From contig CAIOGW010000025.1 of NCBI GenBank assembly GCA_903857985.1, forward strand, positions 1-32,526: a stretch of 32,526 bases of DNA, read 5' to 3'. A model generated the notes under the pieces. That model was not told where the DNA came from. It saw only the letters and a list, made by a program, of their open reading frames with translations, and searched no databases. This stretch comes from an uncultured Microbacteriaceae bacterium. Lineage in GTDB: Bacteria; Actinomycetota; Actinomycetes; Actinomycetales; Microbacteriaceae. A program made the position numbers and the translations under genes. Shown in pieces: positions 1 through 8,022 of this stretch. Position 1 is the first letter of the stretch; each line of letters begins with the position of its first letter.

Positions 1-137
1 ACGGGATCATCATCGAGAAAAAGCGTGTAGATCTCGGCGAGACCAGCGGGCGCTGTCAGCAACGCGGTGACGACATGATTCGCTTCGCCGACGGAAGTTC
101 TCGTTCCACCGGAAAGAACGCTTTTGACGTCGCTCAT
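1..137 (-). CDS. Partial CDS (N-terminus only), hypothetical protein
   Basis: Reverse-strand ATG at 137 reads MSDVKSVLSGGTRTSVGEANHVVTALLTAPAGLAEIYTLFLDDDP and runs off the window edge. Confidence 0.55.
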   Translation of the reverse strand, partial: MSDVKSVLSGGTRTSVGEANHVVTALLTAPAGLAEIYTLFLDDDP

Positions 138-297
138 TCGACTCCCTCATTCACCCCATCACGGCTGGTGATATGGACCCCATCAGCACAGCAGTCGTGT
201 CTGAAAAACTCGTGAGACTTCTGGTTCATATACCCAGTCTCTGCATCCCCCGTGGGCGCCCGTGTTAGACTTTTTTCAGTTTTTGAGATTGGGTTTA

Positions 298-320
298 CGC
301 GCCGAATAACATTCGGCGCG
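298..320. promoter_or_regulatory. Perfect 10-bp inverted repeat (CGCGCCGAAT-AAC-ATTCGGCGCG) in the leader of the DUF3073-type gene
   Basis: Seen directly; ends 23 nt before ATG 344. Confidence 0.6.
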
Positions 321-343
321 TCTCACGTAAAAGGGGCACCCTC

Positions 344-535
344 ATGGGTCGTGGCCGGCAAAAAGCGAAGCACACCAAGGTGGCACGCGAGCTGAAGTAT
401 TTCAGCCCTGACACCAACCTGTCTGCGCTCGAAGAAGAGCTTGTCAAAACGCAAGACGCCAAGCTTGAAGAGAACCTCGCTAAGTGGGCCGACGTCGCAA
501 GCGACGAGTCCGACAGCAATGCCGAGAAGGCCTAG
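344..535 (+). CDS. DUF3073 family small protein
   Basis: MGRGRQKAKHTKVARELKYFSPDTNLSALEEEL... matches the actinobacterial DUF3073 pattern as recalled. Confidence 0.85.
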   Translation: MGRGRQKAKHTKVARELKYFSPDTNLSALEEELVKTQDAKLEENLAKWADVASDESDSNAEKA

Positions 536-537
536 CC

Positions 538-556
538 CGCTGGCTCAGCGTTTTTT
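538..556 (+). terminator. Rho-independent terminator-like hairpin (CGCTG-GCT-CAGCG followed by T6)
   Basis: 5-bp stem, 3-nt loop and six T directly after the DUF3073 stop; overlaps the 3' end of the convergent gene. Confidence 0.6.
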
Positions 557-1588
557 AGGGCTCTCCGGGGTCGACGGTTTTCTTGCGGAAGTCTTTTTTG
601 CCTGAGCTTTAGCTCGAGCCTTTGCCTGAGCGCTGGCCACAGCGGTACGCGACCTCACGGTCGTTGCCGTCATCTTGGCCGCGGCGACTGTTTTCGAACC
701 GGCCTTCTTGGCCGCAGCGGCCGTTTTCGAACCGGCCTTCTTGGCGACGGCAGAGACCTTGCTCGCCACCTTCTTGATTGCGGGGGACGCCTTTACGGCC
801 ACGCGGGCGGCGGCCTTCTTACTGGCGGTCGTTACCCGGCTCTCGTTGGCCGCACGGCGAGCCAAAACAGCCGAGGTTTCTGCGGCCGTATAGGCCTCGC
901 GGGCCATCCAATAAACACCCAGACCGCTGACAATCGTGAACAGCAAGATGCCCACCCAACCGGTGAGGATAAAGGGCAGCAGCGTACCGATGAACGACGT
1001 CTTTCCCTCAGCCAGCAGGATACCGGTGAGCAAAGAGCCCACCCCCAGTGTCGTTGAGATACTCATGATCACGATCCAGCGCCAGGTGTCTCGCCCACGC
1101 GAGCGCAGGAGAAGCCACTGAGCAATGGGAACAATCAATATGACCACGAGGATGGCCACGATGATGCCAACCAAGACAGCCGGGTTTGACCAGTCCGGTT
1201 CTCCAAAAGATCCGGGTAAAAGTGCCGCAACCCAAGCTACTCCCATGGCTAACGTGGTCACGATAATCCAGCGCCACGCGGGCACGCGCAGTGGCCCCCG
1301 GCGGAGGGCAACGACTTCGCCAATGCCGAGCACGAGGCCTTGGAAGAGCCCCGTCGCGACGAGCCCCATGAACTGGCGTAATCCGTCCCAGCCCTCGGTC
1401 ACGGCAAAAGCCATGACGACCGCGGGTGGAATGAACCCCGCGGAAGCGGCCACTACAACGAGTGACAGCCACCACCAGAGAGACCGCAGCGGTGTGCGAC
1501 GAGCCAGTTTTTTTGCGGCCGAAGCAGCGGTCCGGGTGCGCCGAGAGAAGAGCTTCTTGCGAAGCGCGGAGAGCTTCTCTTTATTCAC
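545..1588 (-). CDS. Multi-TM membrane protein with Lys/Ala-rich histone H1-like C-terminal tail
   Basis: Several hydrophobic segments, then KKAGSKTAAAAKKAGSKTVAAAK...KKR. GTG start at 1588 (VNKEKLSALRKK) overlaps the purM stop (GTGAATAA); the longer ORF start at 1645 lies inside purM. Confidence 0.75.
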   Translation of the reverse strand: MNKEKLSALRKKLFSRRTRTAASAAKKLARRTPLRSLWWWLSLVVVAASAGFIPPAVVMAFAVTEGWDGLRQFMGLVATGLFQGLVLGIGEVVALRRGPLRVPAWRWIIVTTLAMGVAWVAALLPGSFGEPDWSNPAVLVGIIVAILVVILIVPIAQWLLLRSRGRDTWRWIVIMSISTTLGVGSLLTGILLAEGKTSFIGTLLPFILTGWVGILLFTIVSGLGVYWMAREAYTAAETSAVLARRAANESRVTTASKKAAARVAVKASPAIKKVASKVSAVAKKAGSKTAAAAKKAGSKTVAAAKMTATTVRSRTAVASAQAKARAKAQAKKTSARKPSTPESPKKR

Positions 1589-2684
1589 CGTATGTCCCCA
1601 CCAGTCGCACGGCACCCCCGTCGACACCTTTTGCGCCTTGTTCAAACCCGGCGAAATCGCGCGGGGTCAGTGACACCATACCGGCGACCCATGCGGGAAT
1701 GCCCTGAGCAGCCAGAGCGGAGATCACTGCGGACGCGGCGTCGGCCCGAACGACACCGAACATTCCGATGCCGAGGTTCCAGGTGGCTTCGGTGGATTCG
1801 AGGGTGTCGCCCGCCATGTCGGACAAAACGCGGAACACGGCCGGAGGGTTCCACGTGGAACGGTCCACCTCAACCCACGATCCGTGCGGCAGAACGCGGG
1901 CAAGGTTTGCGGCAATGCCGCCACCCGTTACGTGACTGAGCGCGTGCACCGTGGGGCCCACCTCGGCATCGGCCAGAAGGCTGACGAGTGGGCTCGTGTA
2001 GAGTCGCGTGGGTTCGAGCAAAACCTCGCCCACCACGCCGCCGAGGTCGGCAGAAGAATCTGTCAGGGTAATTTTCTTGTTAGCCAGTATGTGGCGCACG
2101 AGCGAATAGCCGTTGGAGTGAAGTCCGCTCGAGGCCATGGCAATAACCACGTCGCCACTGATCACACGGTCGGCCCCCAGCAGGTTGTCGGCCTCCACCG
2201 CGCCCACGGCGGCTCCGGCAACGTCGTAGTCGTCAGGGCCGAGGAGGCCGGGATGCTCGGCGGTTTCGCCGCCCACGAGGGCCGTTCCCGTCTCGGCACA
2301 CGCGCGCGCGATGCCGGCCACGATGCTCGCAATGCGCTCGGGCACCACCTTGCCGCACGCGATGTAGTCGGTCATAAAGAGGGGGCGCGCACCGCACACC
2401 ACGATGTCGTCGACCACCATGCCCACGAGGTCTTGGCCGATGGTGTCGTGCTTGTCGAGAGCCTGTGCGATGGCCACCTTTGTGCCCACGCCATCTGTGC
2501 TGGTGGCCAGCAGGGGGCGATCAAAACTCTTCAGAAACGAGACATCAAACAATCCGGCGAACCCGCCCACGCCGCCGAGCACCTCGGGCGAGTGCGTGGC
2601 CTTGATCGAGGCCTTCATGAGTTCGACGGCGAGGTCGCCCGCAGCCGTATCGACTCCGGCCTGTGCGTACGAGTTTGTGCCCAT
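1581..2684 (-). CDS. purM: Phosphoribosylformylglycinamidine cyclo-ligase
   Basis: MGTNSYAQAGVDTAAGDLAVELMK..., GGFAGLFD, STDGVGTKVAIA, VGGETAEHPG motifs. Confidence 0.97.
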   Translation of the reverse strand: MGTNSYAQAGVDTAAGDLAVELMKASIKATHSPEVLGGVGGFAGLFDVSFLKSFDRPLLATSTDGVGTKVAIAQALDKHDTIGQDLVGMVVDDIVVCGARPLFMTDYIACGKVVPERIASIVAGIARACAETGTALVGGETAEHPGLLGPDDYDVAGAAVGAVEADNLLGADRVISGDVVIAMASSGLHSNGYSLVRHILANKKITLTDSSADLGGVVGEVLLEPTRLYTSPLVSLLADAEVGPTVHALSHVTGGGIAANLARVLPHGSWVEVDRSTWNPPAVFRVLSDMAGDTLESTEATWNLGIGMFGVVRADAASAVISALAAQGIPAWVAGMVSLTPRDFAGFEQGAKGVDGGAVRLVGTYGE

Positions 2685-2767
2685 TGTCGCCCCAGTCTAT
2701 CGGCGCGGGGTGTGGCAGACTGAAGGTGACTCTCGTCCCTTTCGTCGGCTTGGAGATGCCCCGTCCC

Positions 2768-4225
2768 ATGTGTGGAATCGTTGGAATCGTCTCAACCGAA
2801 CCAGTGAACCAACAGGTTTATGACGCCCTTCTCTTGCTGCAGCACCGAGGTCAAGACTCCACAGGTATCGCCACGTCAGACGGCAGTCACCTCCACCAGT
2901 TCAAGACCAAGGGCCAGGTGCGCGAGGCGTTCCGCACGCGCGACATGCGCGCCCTGCCCGGAACCCTCGGCCTCGGACACGTGCGTTACGCGACGGCCGG
3001 GGCTGCCAAGCACGAAGAAGAGGCGCAGCCGTTCTATGTGAACGCGCCCTACGGAATCGTTCTCGTGCACAACGGCAACCTCACCAACACGCGTGAGCTC
3101 ACGAGCGATCTGTTCCGCGTTGACCGCCGGCACGTCAACACGTCGAGCGACACCGAGCTTCTGCTCAATGTGCTTGCCACCGAACTGCAGGGGCAGATTT
3201 CTGGTACCGACCTCGACCCCGATCAGGTCTTTGGCGCCGTGGCTAACCTGCACCATCGCGTCCAGGGTTCCTATGCGGCAATCGCCGTGATTGCCGGGCA
3301 CGGACTGCTGGCATTCCGGGATCCATTCGGCATCCGTCCGCTTATTTTGGGCAAGCGCCTCACCGATGCGGGCAAGGAAGAGTGGATTGTCGCCAGCGAA
3401 TCGCTCGTGCTCGAGAGCGCGGGTTACGACGTGGTGCGCGACGTTGCTCCCGGCGAGGCCGTGTTTATCACAGTTGACGGCGCGATGTTCTCACGACAGT
3501 GTGCCGAGAACCCGCGGCTCGTACCCTGCTCGTTTGAGTATGTGTACCTCGCCCGCCCCGACTCCATCATGAACGGCATCTCTGTCTATGAGGCCCGTCT
3601 TCGGCTAGGCGACAGACTGGCCAACACCCTCGCCGAGTACGCACCCACGGGCAACATCGATGTGGTTATGCCCATCCCCGATTCATCACGGCCGGCCGCC
3701 ATGCAGGTCGCCCGCAAGCTCGGCATCGAGTACCGTGAGGGCTTTTACAAGAACCGCTACGTGGGCCGCACGTTCATCATGCCGGGGCAGGCGCAGCGCA
3801 AGCGTTCGGTGCGACAAAAGCTCAACGCGATGTCGTCGGAGTTCGCCGGCAAGAACGTGCTGATTGTTGACGACTCGATTGTTCGCGGCACCACCTCGCG
3901 TGAAATTGTCGAGATGGCCCGAGCAGCTGGCGCCAACGAAGTCACCTTCACCTCGGCCGCACCACCCGTGCGCTTTCCTCACGTCTACGGCATTAACATG
4001 CCCTCGCCCCACGAGCTCGTGGCACACGGCCGCAAGATTCCGGAGATCGCCGCAGAGCTGGGTGCCGACCACCTCATCTATCAAGAGGTCGACGACATGC
4101 GCGACGCCATCATCGAGGGCTCCAGCGTCACCGAGCTCGAGATGTGCTGCTTCACCGGCGACTACGTGACCGGCGGCATCGACGCCGACTACCTCGCCTG
4201 GGTTGCGGCCAACCAGCTCAGCTAG
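2768..4225 (+). CDS. purF: Amidophosphoribosyltransferase
   Basis: Starts MCGIVGIVSTEPVNQQVYDALLLLQHRGQDSTGIAT (N-terminal nucleophile Cys); PRPP motif VLIVDDSIVRGTT. The ORF-track start (2663) is upstream of the likely start. Confidence 0.97.
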   Translation: MCGIVGIVSTEPVNQQVYDALLLLQHRGQDSTGIATSDGSHLHQFKTKGQVREAFRTRDMRALPGTLGLGHVRYATAGAAKHEEEAQPFYVNAPYGIVLVHNGNLTNTRELTSDLFRVDRRHVNTSSDTELLLNVLATELQGQISGTDLDPDQVFGAVANLHHRVQGSYAAIAVIAGHGLLAFRDPFGIRPLILGKRLTDAGKEEWIVASESLVLESAGYDVVRDVAPGEAVFITVDGAMFSRQCAENPRLVPCSFEYVYLARPDSIMNGISVYEARLRLGDRLANTLAEYAPTGNIDVVMPIPDSSRPAAMQVARKLGIEYREGFYKNRYVGRTFIMPGQAQRKRSVRQKLNAMSSEFAGKNVLIVDDSIVRGTTSREIVEMARAAGANEVTFTSAAPPVRFPHVYGINMPSPHELVAHGRKIPEIAAELGADHLIYQEVDDMRDAIIEGSSVTELEMCCFTGDYVTGGIDADYLAWVAANQLS

Positions 4226-4228
4226 CTT

Positions 4229-4246
4229 CTCGCGCTGATTCGCGAG
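4229..4246. terminator. Possible terminator hairpin between convergent purF and photolyase genes (CTCGCG-CTGATT-CGCGAG)
   Basis: Perfect 6-bp stem in the convergent intergenic gap; no strong U-tract. Confidence 0.35.
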
Positions 4247-4261
4247 GGATAACGCGACCGG

Positions 4262-5737
4262 TTAGAGGCGCCCGGCGCTCAGAGCATCGAGCACTTCGGC
4301 GGCACGCACGCGCACCTCGGAGAGGTCTGAGAGACGATTGAGGCCGGCGAGCTGCTGACCCATTCGATGATTCTTGGCGAAGGTCTCGCGGTGACGATCG
4401 AGAAAGTCCCAGTAGAGGGTGGTGAAGGGGCACGCGTCGTCGCCGACACGCTTCTTTGGGTCAAATCGGCAGCCGCCGCAGAACTCTGTCATGCGATTGA
4501 GGTAGGCGCCCCCGGCGGCGTAGGGCTTGGTCATGAGGCGGCCCGAATCGGCGTGCGTGGCCATGCCGATGACGTTGGGCACCATGACCCAATCGCTCGC
4601 GTCGACAAACTGCTCGCGCATCCAATCAAGGAATTTTTGCGGGTTGACTCCCGTGACGAGCGCCAGGTTACTGAGCACCATCAGACGCGGAATGTGGTGT
4701 ACCCAGGCACGTTTCTCGATGTCCGCCACAACGGAACTCACGCAGTTCATCTGGGTCGCCGTGGAGTCGGTGAACGCGGGCAGAAGCTCGCGGTCGGCCT
4801 GTAGCCCGTTGAGGTTGCGGTAGTCCTCCCCCAAAAACCAGTACATGCCGTTGATGTACTCGCGCCATCCGATGACCTGCCGCACAAACGCTTCGACAGA
4901 TTGAAGGGGGGCTCGCCCGTCGCGGTAAGCCTCGAGGACGGCCGCCACAACTTCTTGGGCATGCAGGAGTCCGACGTTGAGGTACGGGCTCAGCAGGGAA
5001 TGATGCAGCGCCCACTCGTCTTTCGGCACCGCGTCTTCGTAGGGGCCGAATCCGGCGAGGTGGTGGTCAACAAACCACGCGAGTTGTTTCAGCGCCCCCT
5101 CACGCGTCGTTGCCCACGTCGTCGAGGCCGTGTGGTTGAGCTGCTTCTCTACCTCGCGATCGATGTCATCGCGGTCATGTTCGAGGTGGCCGGGCCACGT
5201 GTAATTCTTAGGCGGGGCCAGCCGATTGTCGGCGTCGAAGTTCCAGCGGCCGCCCTCTGGTGCACCGTCGGTCACGAGAATGCCGAGGCGCACACGCTGG
5301 GCACGATAGAAGTTCTCCATCACATAGGACTTCTGCTTGCCGGCCCACAGGGCAAAATCTGCGCGTGACGTGAGGAAGAAATCGTTCTCCAGGAATTCCA
5401 CCCCGAACTCGGCCAACTGCTGGGCTTGCCGAAACGATGACGGCTCGGCACACACGATGGGCAGGTCGCCAAACTCCTGGCGAATCACGGTGAGGCCATC
5501 AAGGGTTGTGGGTGCCCGAACAAACCTGACCGTGAACCCGTCGGCCTCGGCGAGCGCGGCAAAGTGTCGGGCTGCCGAAACCATGAAGAAGAGGCGTTCG
5601 GCATTCCACGGGCGCCCCGTGAGCATGCGCTCGCTCTCCACCATGACGACAAGATCGGTTTTGTTATTGGCGTCCCTAAGTGGTCCATGGTCAAGACTCA
5701 GATGATCAAACGGCACAAAGATCACGCGCTCAAACAT
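4262..5737 (-). CDS. Cryptochrome/photolyase family protein, FeS-BCP (prokaryotic 6-4 photolyase) type
   Basis: [20 protein letters not shown] start; four-Cys pattern NCVSS ... FCGGC-(12 aa)-C, HIPRLMVLSNLAL, PNVIGMATHADSG. Start reassigned to M at 5737 because upstream sequence encodes another ORF. Confidence 0.9.
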   Translation of the reverse strand: MFERVIFVPFDHLSLDHGPLRDANNKTDLVVMVESERMLTGRPWNAERLFFMVSAARHFAALAEADGFTVRFVRAPTTLDGLTVIRQEFGDLPIVCAEPSSFRQAQQLAEFGVEFLENDFFLTSRADFALWAGKQKSYVMENFYRAQRVRLGILVTDGAPEGGRWNFDADNRLAPPKNYTWPGHLEHDRDDIDREVEKQLNHTASTTWATTREGALKQLAWFVDHHLAGFGPYEDAVPKDEWALHHSLLSPYLNVGLLHAQEVVAAVLEAYRDGRAPLQSVEAFVRQVIGWREYINGMYWFLGEDYRNLNGLQADRELLPAFTDSTATQMNCVSSVVADIEKRAWVHHIPRLMVLSNLALVTGVNPQKFLDWMREQFVDASDWVMVPNVIGMATHADSGRLMTKPYAAGGAYLNRMTEFCGGCRFDPKKRVGDDACPFTTLYWDFLDRHRETFAKNHRMGQQLAGLNRLSDLSEVRVRAAEVLDALSAGRL

Positions 5738-5874
5738 CAGCCCCGACACTTCTGCGAGCAGTACTTCACGGAATCCCAGTCGCGCGCCCACTTTTTTCGC
5801 CATTCAAACGGCAAACCGCAGCGCTCACACACCCGCGGAGCGAAACCGTTCTTAGTCTGAGCGACGCGTGGCAT
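5737..5874 (-). CDS. DUF2256-like small zinc-ribbon-like protein (45 aa)
   Basis: Reverse translation from ATG 5874: [45 protein letters not shown]. CxxC...CxxxC; stop overlaps the photolyase start (TGATG). Absent from the ORF track (below length cutoff). Confidence 0.85.
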   Translation of the reverse strand: MPRVAQTKNGFAPRVCERCGLPFEWRKKWARDWDSVKYCSQKCRG

Positions 5875-5943
5875 GAACCAACGTTATTACCTTCACGTGG
5901 GCGGATTCGTCTTCAGGTGAATCTGTCGAGCAAGAGTACGCAC

Positions 5944-6255
5944 CTACGCCTCGGGGTTACCGACCGTTTCGCGTGTGGCCTGGGTCGTGATGGTGCGCTT
6001 GCCGACCGTGCGGTCAAGGATGATTGCCACAACCAAGCCGAGCGCCCCACCAAGCGAGAGCGAAATGAGGAGCATGAAGCCGAAGACCTGAAGCACGGTG
6101 TACTGCGCATCGATAGGGAATACGACCGTGAGCACCAGGGCGGCAATGACGCCCACGATAAGACCGAGGATGAAGAAGCGCAGATAGCGCGGAGATCGGC
6201 GCACGGTGACCGTCTCGCTCGTAACCGAATTCTTGGGGGCTGCCATGTCTACCAT
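5944..6255 (-). CDS. Small two-TM hypothetical membrane protein
   Basis: Two hydrophobic segments (FFILGLIVGVIAALVLTVVFPI, FGFMLLISLSLGGALGLVVAIIL). Confidence 0.7.
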   Translation of the reverse strand: MVDMAAPKNSVTSETVTVRRSPRYLRFFILGLIVGVIAALVLTVVFPIDAQYTVLQVFGFMLLISLSLGGALGLVVAIILDRTVGKRTITTQATRETVGNPEA

Positions 6256-6638
6256 TCTTGCAGGGGCACGAGCGTGCCGAGATCGGCGCGGTTTCCGGAG
6301 GCGTGTACGCGGGCTCCCTCACGAGCATCAGTCCACGAGAGTTCGCCGGTAGCGAGGGCCACCCACGTGGCGGCATCCATCTCGACCACGTTTGCCGGAG
6401 TACCCCGCGTGTGGCGCGGACCCTCGACGCACTGCACGGCGCCGAAGGGTGGAACGCGCACCTCGACGGTGTGGCCGGGATGCGCGTCGGCAAGGATCTG
6501 GAGCAAGTAACGCACGGCCGTCGCTAGTTGGGGTCTCGATACGCCGAGGTCGTCTGTTACTCGACCGGCGGACACATCTTCGCGCACGGCGGCAACGGCC
6601 GCACGGCCGTCTTCTTCTCGGATGCGCTGGGGAGCCAT
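6249..6638 (-). CDS. Sterol carrier family protein (MDMPI/SCP2-like)
   Basis: VEVRVPPFGAVQCVEGPRHTRGTPANVVEMDAATWVALATGELSW. Confidence 0.8.
   Translation of the reverse strand: MAPQRIREEDGRAAVAAVREDVSAGRVTDDLGVSRPQLATAVRYLLQILADAHPGHTVEVRVPPFGAVQCVEGPRHTRGTPANVVEMDAATWVALATGELSWTDAREGARVHASGNRADLGTLVPLQEW
6532..6571 (+). repeat. REP-like repeat copy A (GGTCTCGATAC...TACTCGACCGGCGG), inside the sterol carrier CDS
   Basis: Ends match the copy at 31343-31378; central hairpin degenerate. Confidence 0.55.
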
Positions 6639-6671
6639 GGCTCCAGTCTGCCGGAGTGCGCCGAGATCCTT

Positions 6672-6709
6672 GGTTTCGATTCGTCGCTGCGCGACTACTC
6701 AACCAGCGG
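6672..6709 (+). repeat. REP-like repeat copy B (GGTTTCGATTCG-TCGC-TGC-GCGA-CTACTCAACCAGCGG)
   Basis: Same end sequences as copy D; internal hairpin TCGC/GCGA. Confidence 0.75.
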
Positions 6710-6753
6710 GGCCGGGCGCGGGGCCCCGTTCGAGCACGCTCTAGGCTTAAGGC

Positions 6754-8022
6754 GTGAAGATTCTCGTGGTGGGCTCGGGTGCGCGCGAGCACGCCATCAT
6801 CCTGTCGCTGCTCAGCGAGACCGAAGACCACGACATCACCTGCACTCCCGGCAACGCCGGCATCGCCCACGACGTGCCCTGCGTGATGGCCGATGCCAAC
6901 GACCCCGAGGCCGTGGCCGCCATGGCGAGCCAGCTCGAGGTTGACCTTGTGGTGATTGGCCCCGAAGCGCCGCTGGTGGCCGGTGTCGCCGATGCTGTGC
7001 GTGACGCGGGCATTGCCGTGTTCGGGCCGGATCAGGCTGCCGCTGCGCTGGAGGGATCGAAGTCTTTTGCCAAGCGCATCATGGATGCCGCCGGAGTTCC
7101 CACCGGCCGCGCTCATCGCGCCAGCACGCTGCTCGAGGCCGAGACAATCCTCGACGACTTTGGTGCCCCGTACGTGGTCAAAGCCGACGGCCTGGCGGCC
7201 GGCAAGGGCGTGATCGTTACGAGCGACCGCGACGCGGCGTTGGCGCACACCATGCACTGGCTCGCCGAGGGTGAGGTTCTGATCGAAGAGTTTCTCGACG
7301 GCGAGGAGGTGTCGCTGTTCGTCTTTGCCGACGGCCACGACGTGCTGCCCCTCACCCCGGCGCAGGACTTCAAGCGCCTCCTCGATGACGACGAAGGTCC
7401 CAACACCGGCGGAATGGGCGCCTACTCGCCACTCCCGTGGCTGGCCACGCAGTTTGGCAGCATCGATGCCTTCACGCGCGAGTGCGTGGAGACCGTGGCG
7501 CTGCCTGTGGTGCGCCAGCTCGAGAGCGAAGGCTCCCCGTTCGTTGGGCTTCTTTATTGCGGGCTCATCGTGACGAGCGCGGGCATCCGCGTGATCGAGT
7601 TCAACGCGCGCTTTGGCGACCCCGAGACGCAGGTTGTGCTGCCCCGAATGGTGACGCCACTCAGCAGAATGCTCTATGCGACTGCTGTGGGCGACCTCGC
7701 GAGTCAGCCCGCCATCGAATTCTCCGACGATGCGGTGATTACGGTCGTACTGGCCAGCGAGAACTACCCGGATATTCCCCTGACCGGTCGTGAGATCAGC
7801 GGGCTCGGCGATGCCTCCTCGGTTCCCGGTGTACACATCACCCACGCGGCCACTGCGCACGACGGCGAGCGCCTCGTGGCCTCAGGTGGTCGGGTGCTCA
7901 GCGTGGTTGCCCGCGGCGATTCTTTTGCCGAGGCGCGCACGCGAGCATATGACGCCATGGGGCGGATTGAGCTGCTGGGTGGCCAGTATCGGCGCGACAT
8001 TGCGGCCAAGGTGGTGGGCTAG
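6754..8022 (+). CDS. purD: Phosphoribosylamine-glycine ligase
   Basis: [15 protein letters not shown]..., [45 protein letters not shown]. Confidence 0.97.
   Translation: MKILVVGSGAREHAIILSLLSETEDHDITCTPGNAGIAHDVPCVMADANDPEAVAAMASQLEVDLVVIGPEAPLVAGVADAVRDAGIAVFGPDQAAAALEGSKSFAKRIMDAAGVPTGRAHRASTLLEAETILDDFGAPYVVKADGLAAGKGVIVTSDRDAALAHTMHWLAEGEVLIEEFLDGEEVSLFVFADGHDVLPLTPAQDFKRLLDDDEGPNTGGMGAYSPLPWLATQFGSIDAFTRECVETVALPVVRQLESEGSPFVGLLYCGLIVTSAGIRVIEFNARFGDPETQVVLPRMVTPLSRMLYATAVGDLASQPAIEFSDDAVITVVLASENYPDIPLTGREISGLGDASSVPGVHITHAATAHDGERLVASGGRVLSVVARGDSFAEARTRAYDAMGRIELLGGQYRRDIAAKVVG

Noticed and set aside
1884-2723. 279-aa plus-strand ORF opposite purM
   Set aside because: Antisense to conserved purM; His/Arg/Gly-rich shadow translation.
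2663-2767. Upstream extension of the purF ORF
   Set aside because: Family proteins need Cys after the initiator Met or a short propeptide; MCGIVG at 2768 is the convincing start and the extension overlaps the divergent purM start.
7441-7793. Small alternative-frame ORFs inside purine genes (e.g. 7437-7793)
   Set aside because: Arg/Ala-rich out-of-frame translations typical of high-GC coding DNA.
6328-7860. 510-aa minus-strand ORF opposite purD
   Set aside because: Antisense to well-recognised purD and overlapping the sterol carrier gene; Arg/His-rich low-quality translation typical of high-GC shadow ORFs.
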